This document shows, piece after piece, positions 1 to 5,240 of a stretch of DNA of 7,720 nucleotides (positions are counted from its first letter, which is position 1; each line of letters starts with the position of its first letter). A program made the position numbers and the translations under genes. Source of the stretch: Candidatus Thiosymbion ectosymbiont of Robbea hypermnestra (GTDB lineage Bacteria; Pseudomonadota; Gammaproteobacteria; Chromatiales; Chromatiaceae); the NCBI GenBank assembly GCA_020443945.1, contig JAIZWN010000445.1, positions 1-7,720 of the forward strand, given 5' to 3'. Below the pieces are notes generated by a model. It was given only the letters and a program-made list of their open reading frames with translations, had not been told where the DNA came from and searched no databases.

Positions 1-29
1 CGGCTCTTGGCGTTGCCGGCGCCACCGCA

Positions 30-57
30 CCGTCATTCCGGGTGGGACCCCGGAATC
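30..57 (+). repeat. Dispersed inverted-repeat element, copy A
   Basis: The unit begins CCGTCATTCCGG and contains the inverted arms ATTCCGGG (35-42) and CCCGGAAT (49-56) around a 6-nt loop. It aligns with the reverse complement of copy B at 181-209 and with the partial copy at the window's right end. Small hairpins of the form CGTCATTCC...GGAATC are common as dispersed intergenic repeats in proteobacteria; the Neisseria NIME/dRS3 repeats are a formal parallel. Assignment to any named family is not claimed. Confidence 0.65.
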
Positions 58-180
58 TGCCGCTGCCAGGGACGGCGACCCGAGGCATCCAATCGAGAGC
101 CGTGTGGTTCCGGGCCTTTACGGAGAGGGTGCAAAAGTTGGACCTCACAGGTTCCTGTGACTGGCCATCCCTGGCACCTG

Positions 181-209
181 GATTCCGGCAATCCCTGCCG
201 GAATGACGG
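181..209 (-). repeat. Dispersed inverted-repeat element, copy B (reverse orientation)
   Basis: Perfect 9-bp arms ATTCCGGCA (182-190) and TGCCGGAAT (196-204) flank the loop ATCCC, followed by GACGG. Read on the minus strand it matches copy A at 30-57, and its 19 bases at 190-208 are the exact reverse complement of 7702-7720. The outer 12 bases CCGGAATGACGG (198-209) are the exact inverse of CCGTCATTCCGG (30-41), so copies A and B face each other across about 120 bp. Confidence 0.75.
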
Positions 210-241
210 CCAACAGGCGCCTTACCCATGACCCACGACCC

Positions 242-268
242 CTTTGTGGCTTGGTGTCTTTGTGGCTT
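242..268 (+). repeat. Tandem direct repeat CTTTGTGGCTT x2
   Basis: CTTTGTGGCTT occurs at 242-252 and 258-268, a 16-nt period. A weaker third relative, CTTTGCGGTTC, follows near 342-352. It lies in the non-coding leader of nadK. It may be part of a dispersed intergenic repeat or a degenerate tandem duplication; no function is visible. Confidence 0.6.
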
Positions 269-285
269 CGGGAGGCGATACCCTC

Positions 286-319
286 GGGAGGGAGAGGGAT
301 TGGGGAGAGGGTGAATGGG
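286..319 (+). other. Putative G-quadruplex-forming G-tract cluster
   Basis: Six runs of at least three G occur at 286-288, 290-292, 296-298, 302-305, 309-311 and 317-319, separated by 1 to 5 bases. This satisfies the usual four-tract quadruplex pattern with short loops. It lies about 200 nt upstream of nadK on the coding strand, so it could fold in the non-template DNA or in any long leader RNA. The purine-rich composition could instead be the relic of a CCCTCTCCC-type intergenic repeat. Confidence 0.5.
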
Positions 320-401
320 AAAAACTTCGGGTCCTGTGTGCCTTTGCGGTTCCGATCGATAAAGGGTTTCCATAGGCATTTGCCCCGTCCGAGGGGCCGA
401 C

Positions 402-430
402 TTGGCGCGGTCTCGGGGGCGTGCTACTTT
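402..430 (+). promoter_or_regulatory. Weak candidate sigma-70 promoter for nadK
   Basis: TTGGCG (402-407) and TACTTT (425-430) are spaced by 17 bp, with TG just upstream of the -10 (extended -10 form TGCTACTTT). The hexamers match consensus at only 4/6 and 3/6 positions. The -10 sits inside one copy of the GCTACTTTGT repeat. This is the best-spaced pair I could find upstream of nadK, but it is weak. Confidence 0.22.
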
Positions 431-446
431 GTTCCTGCTACTTTGT
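423..446 (+). repeat. Tandem direct repeat GCTACTTTGT x2
   Basis: GCTACTTTGT occurs at 423-432 and again at 437-446, a 14-nt period, about 75 nt before the nadK start. Each copy carries a TGCTACTTT extended -10-like string, so the duplication also duplicates a possible promoter element. Confidence 0.55.
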
Positions 447-518
447 GCCGGGCCGCAACGGCCGGCCGGGGCGCGCGCAGGTATTCCGGTGCCCCGAGGC
501 TATCTTCCCGACAAGCTT

Positions 519-1421
519 ATGTCCAACTTCAAGACAATCGGCATTATCGGCAAGCAGGACGAGGCCCCCAAGGTGTGGGAAACCCTCGACCGGTTGGTCA
601 AGTATCTGCGCGCCTCTCGCCGCCGGGTTTTTTTCGACGAGGTGAGCGGGGCCAAGGTGGCGGCACCCAAGGAGCGGATCGTCACGCTGGAGGAGATGAG
701 CCGGCGCTGCTCCCTGGTCATCGCGGTCGGTGGCGACGGCACCCTGCTCCATGCCGCCCGCGCCCTGGCGGAGTTTCAGGTTCCTCTGGTGGGGATCAAT
801 CTGGGGCGTCTCGGGTTTCTGGCCGATGTATTACCCAAGGAGATCGAGACCAGCATCGGGCGCATCCTCGCCGGCGAGTACGAGGAGGAGCCCCGCCATA
901 TGCTGAGGGTGCGGATCGACGACGAGCAGCCGGGCGGGAATGACTATCTGGCCCTCAACGACGTGGTAATCCATCGGTGGAATCCGGCCCGGATCATCGA
1001 GCTCGAGACCTATATCGAAGGCGTCTTCGTCAGCGCCCAACGTTCCGACGGCATCATCGTCGCCACGCCCACGGGCTCTACCGCCTATGCCTTGTCCGGG
1101 GGGGGACCCTTGCTGCATCCGGCCCTGGATGTGCTGGCGGTGGTGCCCATCTGTCCCCACACCCTGAGCAACCGGCCCCTGGTTGTGGCCGGCGACAGCC
1201 ATATCGAGATCCGCATCGCCGGTGATCGGGATCAGATCAAGGTCACCTGCGACGGGCTCACGGCGCCGGACCTGGAGGCCCCCTCACGGGTCTTCGTCAC
1301 CAAGGCGCCCTGGCCCGCGCGTCTGCTCCATCTCAAGGGACACGACCATTACGAGATCCTCCGCGCCAAGTTGGGCTGGGGGAGGCGTCTTCCGTGCCCG
1401 TCGCATCCCGGCGAACCCTGA
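519..1421 (+). CDS. nadK: NAD kinase
   Basis: Cytoplasmic ATP/polyphosphate-NAD kinase; it phosphorylates NAD+ to NADP+ and so controls the NADP(H) pool. The 300-aa product carries the family marks in order: IGIIGK at residues 7-12, the GGDG phosphate-binding motif at 71-74 (D73 the expected catalytic aspartate), GINLGRLGFLAD at 92-103, LNDVV at 146-150 (the NE/D motif), and TPTGSTAYALSGGGP at 183-197, followed by PICPHTLSNRPLV and the C-terminal KLGWGRRL. Length is close to the usual 290-300 aa, with a short tail of about 9 residues after the LGW motif. The ATG at 519 is chosen because homologues begin just before the IG(I/V)(I/V)G strand; the frame stays open upstream to a TTG at 402, but that extension is not NAD-kinase-like. 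No good Shine-Dalgarno is seen before 519. recN follows after 28 nt, the same pairing as in E. coli, so the two are probably cotranscribed. Confidence 0.96.
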   Translation: MSNFKTIGIIGKQDEAPKVWETLDRLVKYLRASRRRVFFDEVSGAKVAAPKERIVTLEEMSRRCSLVIAVGGDGTLLHAARALAEFQVPLVGINLGRLGFLADVLPKEIETSIGRILAGEYEEEPRHMLRVRIDDEQPGGNDYLALNDVVIHRWNPARIIELETYIEGVFVSAQRSDGIIVATPTGSTAYALSGGGPLLHPALDVLAVVPICPHTLSNRPLVVAGDSHIEIRIAGDRDQIKVTCDGLTAPDLEAPSRVFVTKAPWPARLLHLKGHDHYEILRAKLGWGRRLPCPSHPGEP

Positions 1422-1449
1422 GCGTACCCGGTAACCGCCCAGCGTTCCC

Positions 1450-3120
1450 ATGCTGACCCATATCCTGGTCAATGATCTGGCGATTGTCAGTGGCCTCGAG
1501 CTCGACCTCGCGGCCGGCATGACGGCACTGACCGGTGAGACCGGCGCGGGCAAATCGATTCTCATCGATGCCCTGGGGTTGGTGTTGGGGGACAAGGCCG
1601 ACGCCGACCTGGTGCGCGCCGGCTGCGAGCGGGCGGAGATCATCGCCGGGTTCGATCTGCGGGCCTGCCCCGCGGCGCGGGACTGGCTCGCGGAGCAGGA
1701 CCTGGACGAGGGCGAGGAGTGCCTGGTGCGCAGACTAGTGGCGCGGCAGGGACGCTCCCGGGCCTACATCAACGGCCGCCCGGCCACCGGGGCCCAGCTG
1801 CAGGGTTTGGGCGAACGCCTGATCGATATTCACGGCCAGCACGCCCATCAATCCCTGTTGCGGGTGGCGCACCAGCGGGACCTGCTCGACGCCTACGGCG
1901 GCACGAGCGAGCTCGCGACCCAGGTCGCCGAGCACTATCGCGCCTATCGCGACCTGGACCGCCGGCTGGAACGCCTGCATGCCGAAAGCGCCGACCGGGC
2001 CGCGCGTCTGGATCTGCTGCGCTACCAAGTGGAGGAGCTCGCGGCCCTAGGCCTGGATGCCGACGAAATTCGCGGTCTGGATCAGGAGCAGAAACGGCTC
2101 GCCAATCTGGGGACCTTGCAGGGAACGGCCGGTCGCCTGCTGCAACGGTTTTACGACGGCGAGCCCTCGCTGTATGCCGAGCTCAGCCAGGCCGACGCCG
2201 ACCTGGCGGCGCTCGGCGACCTCGACCCGCGCCTGGCGGCAACCCGCGAGCTGGTGGAAGGCGCCGCCATCCAAGTGGAAGAAGCGGCAGCCGACCTGCG
2301 CCGCTACCTGGACGAATTGGAGCTGGATCCGGGGCTCATGGAGCAGGTGGAACAGCGCCTCACCCAGGTACAGGATCTGGCCCGCAAATACCGGGTAGCG
2401 CCGGACCGGATCCCCGAGACCCTGCAGGCGCTACGCACGGAGCTGGACGCCCTGGAGCGGGACGACACGACCCTGGAGGCCCTGGCCGGAGAGCGTGACC
2501 AGGCGCACGCGACATTTCTCGCCGCCGCCGAGCGTCTCTCCGCGGCCCGCGCCCTGGCCGCCCGGAGGCTTTCCGAGACGGTCACCCAAGCCATGCAAGA
2601 GCTCGGCATGACCGGCGGCCGCTTCCTGGTAGAAATCACCAAGGTCCAGCCCGAGGCGGCCAATGCCCAGGGGCTCGACCGGCCGGCATTTCTGGTCAGC
2701 GCCAATCCGGGCCAGCCCCTGCACCCCCTGGCCAAGGTGGCCTCCGGGGGCGAGCTGTCCCGCATCAGCCTCGGCCTGCAAGTCGCCACCGCCGAGTGCG
2801 GCTCGGTGCCGACCCTGGTCTTCGACGAGGTCGATGTGGGGATCGGCGGCGGCGTAGCCGAGATCGTGGGCCGCTTGCTGCGGACCCTGGGCGGAACGCG
2901 CCAGGTCCTCTGCGTCACCCATCTGCCCCAGGTCGCGGCGCAGGCCCACAACCACCTGCTGGTCCGCAAGCTCACCCGCGACGGCCAGACCTACACCGCC
3001 ATCGAAAACCTGGGGGCAAGCGAGCGCGTAGGCGAGGTGGCACGCATGTTGGGAGGCCGGGAAATCACCCGCAAAACCCTGGATCACGCCCGGGAGATGA
3101 TCGACCGTTCCCAACACTGA
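1450..3120 (+). CDS. recN: DNA repair protein RecN
   Basis: SMC-like ATPase that acts at DNA double-strand breaks during recombinational repair, bridging DNA and helping RecA. At 556 aa it matches the usual length (about 553 aa in E. coli). Visible parts are the N-terminal ATPase half with Walker A GETGAGKS (29-36) and the family motif IDIHGQHAHQSLL; a long helical, charged middle (roughly 155-365) expected to form the coiled coil; and the C-terminal half with ABC signature SGGELS (432-437), Walker B TLVFDEVD (455-462) and the switch histidine in VTHLPQ (H491). All catalytic motifs are intact. It starts 28 nt after nadK with no clear Shine-Dalgarno sequence, so translation may rely on coupling to nadK or on a leader I cannot judge. 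recN is often SOS-controlled, but I see no CTGT-N8-ACAG LexA box between nadK and recN; regulation would have to come from further upstream. Confidence 0.97.
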   Translation: MLTHILVNDLAIVSGLELDLAAGMTALTGETGAGKSILIDALGLVLGDKADADLVRAGCERAEIIAGFDLRACPAARDWLAEQDLDEGEECLVRRLVARQGRSRAYINGRPATGAQLQGLGERLIDIHGQHAHQSLLRVAHQRDLLDAYGGTSELATQVAEHYRAYRDLDRRLERLHAESADRAARLDLLRYQVEELAALGLDADEIRGLDQEQKRLANLGTLQGTAGRLLQRFYDGEPSLYAELSQADADLAALGDLDPRLAATRELVEGAAIQVEEAAADLRRYLDELELDPGLMEQVEQRLTQVQDLARKYRVAPDRIPETLQALRTELDALERDDTTLEALAGERDQAHATFLAAAERLSAARALAARRLSETVTQAMQELGMTGGRFLVEITKVQPEAANAQGLDRPAFLVSANPGQPLHPLAKVASGGELSRISLGLQVATAECGSVPTLVFDEVDVGIGGGVAEIVGRLLRTLGGTRQVLCVTHLPQVAAQAHNHLLVRKLTRDGQTYTAIENLGASERVGEVARMLGGREITRKTLDHAREMIDRSQH

Positions 3121-3128
3121 ACCCCGCC

Positions 3129-3171
3129 GGTGACCGGCACCTCGTCATTTCGCTCGCTATTGCCGGTCATC
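3129..3171. repeat. Inverted repeat after recN enclosing a degenerate copy of the dispersed repeat
   Basis: TGACCGGCA (3131-3139) and TGCCGGTCA (3161-3169) are perfect 9-nt inverses, extendable by a G-T and a G-C pair, around a 21-nt loop. The stretch 3143-3166 (CGTCATTTCG...ATTGCCGG) matches about 18 of 24 positions of the repeat found at 181-209 and 7702-7720. It could act as a transcript-end hairpin for nadK-recN, but no T-run follows, so it is not a classical Rho-independent terminator. Confidence 0.4.
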
Positions 3172-3235
3172 ACACTGCCTGCCAGGCAAAATATCCCGAA
3201 ACAGGCCGTCAATCACCATTGACTTCTCTGCCGAT

Positions 3236-3254
3236 TGTAATCATTCTGATTGCA
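3236..3254. promoter_or_regulatory. Operator-like dyad upstream of the RHH antitoxin/PIN toxin operon
   Basis: TGTAATCA (3236-3243) and TGATTGCA (3247-3254) form an inverted repeat with one mismatch and a 3-nt spacer, 26 nt before the antitoxin start. RHH antitoxins usually repress their own operon by binding such dyads with the toxin. From memory, the Neisseria FitAB operator has TGCTATCA/TGATAGCA half-sites, which these resemble, though its spacing is longer. TGTAAT (3236-3241) is also a 5/6 match to a -10 hexamer, and TTGACT lies at 3219-3224 but only 11 bp away, so the exact promoter is unresolved. A Shine-Dalgarno AAAGAGG sits at 3266-3272. Confidence 0.5.
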
Positions 3255-3280
3255 GACACAGCGGCAAAGAGGTCAGTCCG

Positions 3281-3565
3281 ATGTTATCCCTCACTTTGAA
3301 GGATATTCCCATGCCCTTGATGGAGCGGTTGCGCATGCGCGCCGCCGTGGATCAGCGCAGCCTGAATCGGGAGGCGATCTGGTTGCTGAATCTGGCCCTG
3401 GGGCCATCCGGCCGGGCCGAGTCGAACCCGGGGCAGGAACGGGAAGCCCAACTCGCGGCCTGGCGGACCCTGGCCGGGGACTGGCAAGGAACCCATGAGG
3501 CGACGGACGAGGTGGTCGCGGACATCTACCAGTCCCGTACCCAAGGGCGGGAGGTCACATTTTGA
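3281..3565 (+). CDS. Ribbon-helix-helix antitoxin (FitA/VapB-like)
   Basis: Predicted antitoxin of a type II toxin-antitoxin pair; it should neutralise the downstream PIN ribonuclease and repress the operon. In the 94-aa product, residues 1-40 have the beta strand-helix-helix pattern of Arc/FitA-type DNA-binding domains (strand LSLTLKDI, then PLMERLRMRAAVDQRSLNRE and a second helix). The C-terminal part is hydrophilic and ends in ADIYQSRTQGREVTF, a tail typical of antitoxins that wrap around PIN toxins. The middle segment (about 42-75) is low in recognisable structure. ATG 3281 is chosen because AAAGAGG lies 8 nt upstream and it preserves the N-terminal strand; an ATG at 3311 would delete that strand. 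The stop overlaps the toxin start in a TTGA, so the two are translationally coupled. Confidence 0.82.
   Translation: MLSLTLKDIPMPLMERLRMRAAVDQRSLNREAIWLLNLALGPSGRAESNPGQEREAQLAAWRTLAGDWQGTHEATDEVVADIYQSRTQGREVTF
3549..3555 (+). promoter_or_regulatory. Shine-Dalgarno sequence fixing the TTG start of the PIN toxin
   Basis: GGGAGGT lies 6 nt before TTG 3562, inside the end of the antitoxin gene. There is no ATG nearby in the toxin frame, and TTG gives the canonical PIN N-terminus MKVLDTD. The strong site with a weak start codon and a 4-nt overlap is a common way to keep toxin output below antitoxin output. Confidence 0.7.
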
Positions 3566-3972
3566 AGGTATTGGACACGGATGTCTGTATCGAGATCCTG
3601 CGCGGCAACCCGCGCGTGTTGGCGCGGCGCCAGGCAACGCCGGATCGGGTTGCTACCACCTGGATTACGGCCTGCGAGCTTGCCTATGGCGCGGCCAATT
3701 CAGGTTACCCGGATAAAAACCGGACCCTCGTGACCGAGTTCCTGTCCACCCTGCCGATCCTGGGGCTCGATCTGCCCGGTTCGTTGCTGTTCGGGCACCA
3801 CAAGACACGACTGCGCCGCAACGGGGCATCCGTCGCGGATGCGGACCTGATGATCGCGTCGATTGCGCTTGCCCGTGGGGCGAGTCTGGTGACAGGCAAC
3901 ACCCGGCATTACGACCGGTTCGAGGATTTGCCGTTGGAGGACTGGATACGTCGGCCGCCGGCGGGACAATAG
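3562..3972 (+). CDS. vapC: PIN-domain toxin ribonuclease (VapC/FitB-like)
   Basis: Predicted toxin of the pair: a Mg2+-dependent PIN-domain endoribonuclease that cuts RNA when not bound by its antitoxin. The 136-aa length is typical. Acidic active-site residues are visible: D5 (with D7) in VLDTD, E39 in TACELAYG, and D93/D95 in VADADLMIAS; the fourth cluster is VTGNTRHYDRF (residues 110-120), where N113 and D118 sit at the usual position. All core motifs look intact, so it is probably active. The TTG start is supported by GGGAGGT 6 nt upstream and by the TTGA overlap with the antitoxin stop. Whether the target is tRNA, as for many VapC proteins, cannot be read from the sequence. The gene sits in a housekeeping region after recN with no transposase nearby. 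Confidence 0.86.
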   Translation: MKVLDTDVCIEILRGNPRVLARRQATPDRVATTWITACELAYGAANSGYPDKNRTLVTEFLSTLPILGLDLPGSLLFGHHKTRLRRNGASVADADLMIASIALARGASLVTGNTRHYDRFEDLPLEDWIRRPPAGQ

Positions 3973-4023
3973 AGCCTTGGCGCCTGACTTCGCGGGACAC
4001 CCCTCGGTGACGGGTCGCGCCGG

Positions 4024-4053
4024 TTGACCGATTCCGGCCTTTGGATGTTAAAT
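4024..4053 (+). promoter_or_regulatory. Candidate sigma-70 promoter for the 74-aa gene
   Basis: TTGACC (4024-4029, 5/6 to consensus) and TTAAAT (4048-4053, 4/6) are separated by 18 bp. The stretch 4040-4070 is clearly more AT-rich than its surroundings. Initiation here would leave a leader of roughly 115 nt before the ATG at 4175. Nothing else gene-like is seen between the toxin stop (3972) and that ATG. Confidence 0.4.
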
Positions 4054-4174
4054 TAGCAATTCGGCATACTCTGAAGGGCGCCTTGCATCTTGAAGGATTG
4101 CAGGGAGAATTTTTCAAGGTCCCCTGAATATAGGCCGACCGGGTTCAAACGTTGAAAATTATCGGGAGAGAGCC

Positions 4175-4399
4175 ATGAGCGACATCGCGGCCTTGAAGCA
4201 AGAGAAGCAGCAATTGATCGATAAGATGCTCGAGATGCAGAAGGAGTTCATCGAGTACGAGCATAACCACGGCGTCACCGGCAAGGACTACTGGGCCTCC
4301 AGCGAAGGGCTTCTGGTCGACTATCGGCAGGAGTATATGGACATGGCGAATCGGGTGGTGGATATCGCCCACGAGGTTGTCGGCTCGTCGCGCAACTGA
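4175..4399 (+). CDS. Small helical protein of unknown function (74 aa)
   Basis: I do not recognise this family. The product is 74 aa, highly charged, lacks cysteine, and has no signal peptide or membrane segment, so it should be cytoplasmic. Residues 2-32 read as one long amphipathic helix rich in K/Q/E (start MSDIAALKQEKQQLIDKM), with coiled-coil-like spacing of I, L and M. A loop follows with HNHGVTGKDYWASSEG (31-46), then a second helix (about 47-69) carrying DYRQEYMDMANRVVDIAHE. A helix-turn-helix hairpin that oligomerises is plausible. The start is firm: GGGAGAG (4164-4170) precedes ATG 4175 by 4 nt. It has its own candidate promoter and ends before a clear terminator at 4497, so it is probably a single-gene transcript. 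Coding status is supported by the good Shine-Dalgarno, sensible composition and non-repetitive protein sequence. Confidence 0.82.
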   Translation: MSDIAALKQEKQQLIDKMLEMQKEFIEYEHNHGVTGKDYWASSEGLLVDYRQEYMDMANRVVDIAHEVVGSSRN

Positions 4400-4453
4400 G
4401 CCTCCCCGATCGGGTCGCCCGTGCCAGCGGTGTCGGGTAAGGGATCCGAGTCG

Positions 4454-4467
4454 AAGAAGGCCTTCTT
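4454..4467. promoter_or_regulatory. Perfect 14-bp palindrome between the 74-aa gene and nfi
   Basis: AAGAAGGCCTTCTT is identical to its reverse complement over all 14 bases, with no spacer. It lies 55 nt after the stop of the 74-aa gene and 30 nt before the terminator hairpin. With no loop it is a poor RNA hairpin and a better candidate for a dimeric protein-binding site. A weak promoter-like pair, TTGTCC (4466-4471) and GATAAG (4490-4495), begins at its right edge. Confidence 0.35.
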
Positions 4468-4496
4468 GTCCGCTCGTGAATCGATTGCCGATAAGG

Positions 4497-4521
4497 GCCC
4501 GTGCCGTGGCACGGGCTTTTT
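4497..4521 (+). terminator. Rho-independent terminator
   Basis: An 8-bp GC-rich stem, GCCCGTGC (4497-4504) with GCACGGGC (4509-4516), closes a CGTG tetraloop and is followed directly by five T (4517-4521). It is oriented to end the transcript of the 74-aa gene. It stops only 10 nt before the TTG start chosen for nfi, so either nfi is expressed by read-through, or its transcript carries this hairpin in its leader. Confidence 0.88.
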
Positions 4522-4531
4522 CGTTAGAGCA

Positions 4532-5227
4532 TTGAAAGATCTTCATCCCTGGGACGTAACGCCCGCCCAGGCGCGGGCCATTCAGGAGCGGCTCCGCGGC
4601 CGGCTGATTCAGCGGGACGATTTCGCGCGCATCGCGACCATCGCCGGCATCGATATCGGATTCGAGGACCAGGGAACAATAACCCGGGCCGCGGTGGTCC
4701 TGTTACGCTTTCCCGGCCTCGAAACCCTGGACCAGGCCGTAGCGCGCCGTCCCACCCGCTTTCCCTATGTGCCGGGACTTCTGTCCTTTCGCGAGATCCC
4801 GGCGGCGCTGGATGCGCTCGACAGGCTGCGGGTGGAACCGGACCTGCTCCTGTGCGACGGTCAGGGCTATGCCCACCCGCGTCGGTTCGGCCTGGCCTGC
4901 CATCTGGGACTACTCACCGATCTGCCGAGCATCGGCGTCGCCAAATCACGCCTGATCGGAGAGCACGGCACCCTGGCCCCGCACAAGGGCGCGCGCACGG
5001 AGCTACGGCATGCGGGGGAGGTCATCGGCTCCCTGCTGCGCACGCGCGCCGGGGTGAAGCCCGTCTACGTCTCCGTGGGACACCGGATCGGCCTGAAAAC
5101 GGCGCTGGCGTATGTGCTGGCCTGCGCCGTCCGTTATCGTCTGCCCGAGCCCACGCACCGGGCGCATCGGTTGGCGTCGGACAAACAGGCGCAACGGGCG
5201 GTGAGTTGCGATCTTTCAGACCCTTGA
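4532..5227 (+). CDS. nfi: Endonuclease V (deoxyinosine 3'-endonuclease)
   Basis: DNA repair enzyme that recognises deoxyinosine from adenine deamination and nicks the second phosphodiester bond 3' of the lesion; the family can also cut inosine-containing RNA. Numbered from TTG 4532 (231 aa; E. coli Nfi is about 223 aa), the marks are IAGIDIGFE with catalytic D41, the strand-separating wedge PYVPG (78-82), LSFRE with E88, CDGQGYAHPRR with D109, GVAKSRL (135-141) with K138, VGHRIGL (182-188) and the C-terminal LPEPTHRAH. Catalytic assignments follow known EndoV structures. The frame is open back to a GTG at 4421, but that would translate through the terminator and add 37 residues unlike EndoV; TTG 4532 gives the family N-terminus, though its ribosome site (TTAGAG) is poor, so the start is the least certain part. 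The stop is 13 nt before hisA, implying cotranscription with the his genes. Confidence 0.92.
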   Translation: MKDLHPWDVTPAQARAIQERLRGRLIQRDDFARIATIAGIDIGFEDQGTITRAAVVLLRFPGLETLDQAVARRPTRFPYVPGLLSFREIPAALDALDRLRVEPDLLLCDGQGYAHPRRFGLACHLGLLTDLPSIGVAKSRLIGEHGTLAPHKGARTELRHAGEVIGSLLRTRAGVKPVYVSVGHRIGLKTALAYVLACAVRYRLPEPTHRAHRLASDKQAQRAVSCDLSDP

Positions 5228-5240
5228 GGGGTAACCTGCG

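Larger units (their letters stand above)
1..518. other. Non-coding, repeat-rich region upstream of nadK
   Basis: No reading frame here resembles a protein family. The open frames have the arginine/proline/glycine-rich make-up of GC-rich non-coding DNA. The stretch holds two inverted copies of a short dispersed repeat (30-57 and 181-209), a 16-nt dyad TCACAGGTTCCTGTGA at 145-160, a tandem direct repeat at 242-268, six G-tracts at 286-319 and another tandem direct repeat at 423-446. It precedes nadK, so it should contain the nadK promoter, but no strong sigma-70 site is visible. What lies to the left of position 1 cannot be known; the first 29 bases show nothing recognisable. Confidence 0.7.

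Noticed and set aside
402..518. N-terminal extension of nadK from TTG 402, with a signal-peptide-like stretch
   Set aside because: NAD kinase is cytoplasmic and homologues start just before the IGIIG strand; the extension runs across the GCTACTTTGT repeats and has no family resemblance.
203..943. Long + strand frame overlapping nadK
   Set aside because: Out of frame with nadK, rich in R/G/P, no family features; a shadow of GC-rich coding sequence.
1422..1449. LexA box expected upstream of recN
   Set aside because: No CTGT-N8-ACAG pattern is present in the 28-nt gap or nearby.
2304..3117. Long minus-strand frames opposite recN
   Set aside because: Low-complexity composition rich in R, S, A and G, no ribosome sites, and recN on the other strand has every motif.
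4421..4531. Longer endonuclease V starting at GTG 4421
   Set aside because: It would read through the palindrome and the terminator and add 37 residues absent from the family, and no ribosome site precedes it.
4145..4546. Minus-strand frame opposite the 74-aa gene
   Set aside because: It would cross the terminator, and its composition mirrors the coding strand; the + strand gene has the good ribosome site.
3281..5227. A combined RecN / toxin-antitoxin / EndoV defence island
   Set aside because: recN and nfi are ordinary housekeeping repair genes, the operons are separated by a terminator, and nothing but proximity links them to the toxin-antitoxin pair.
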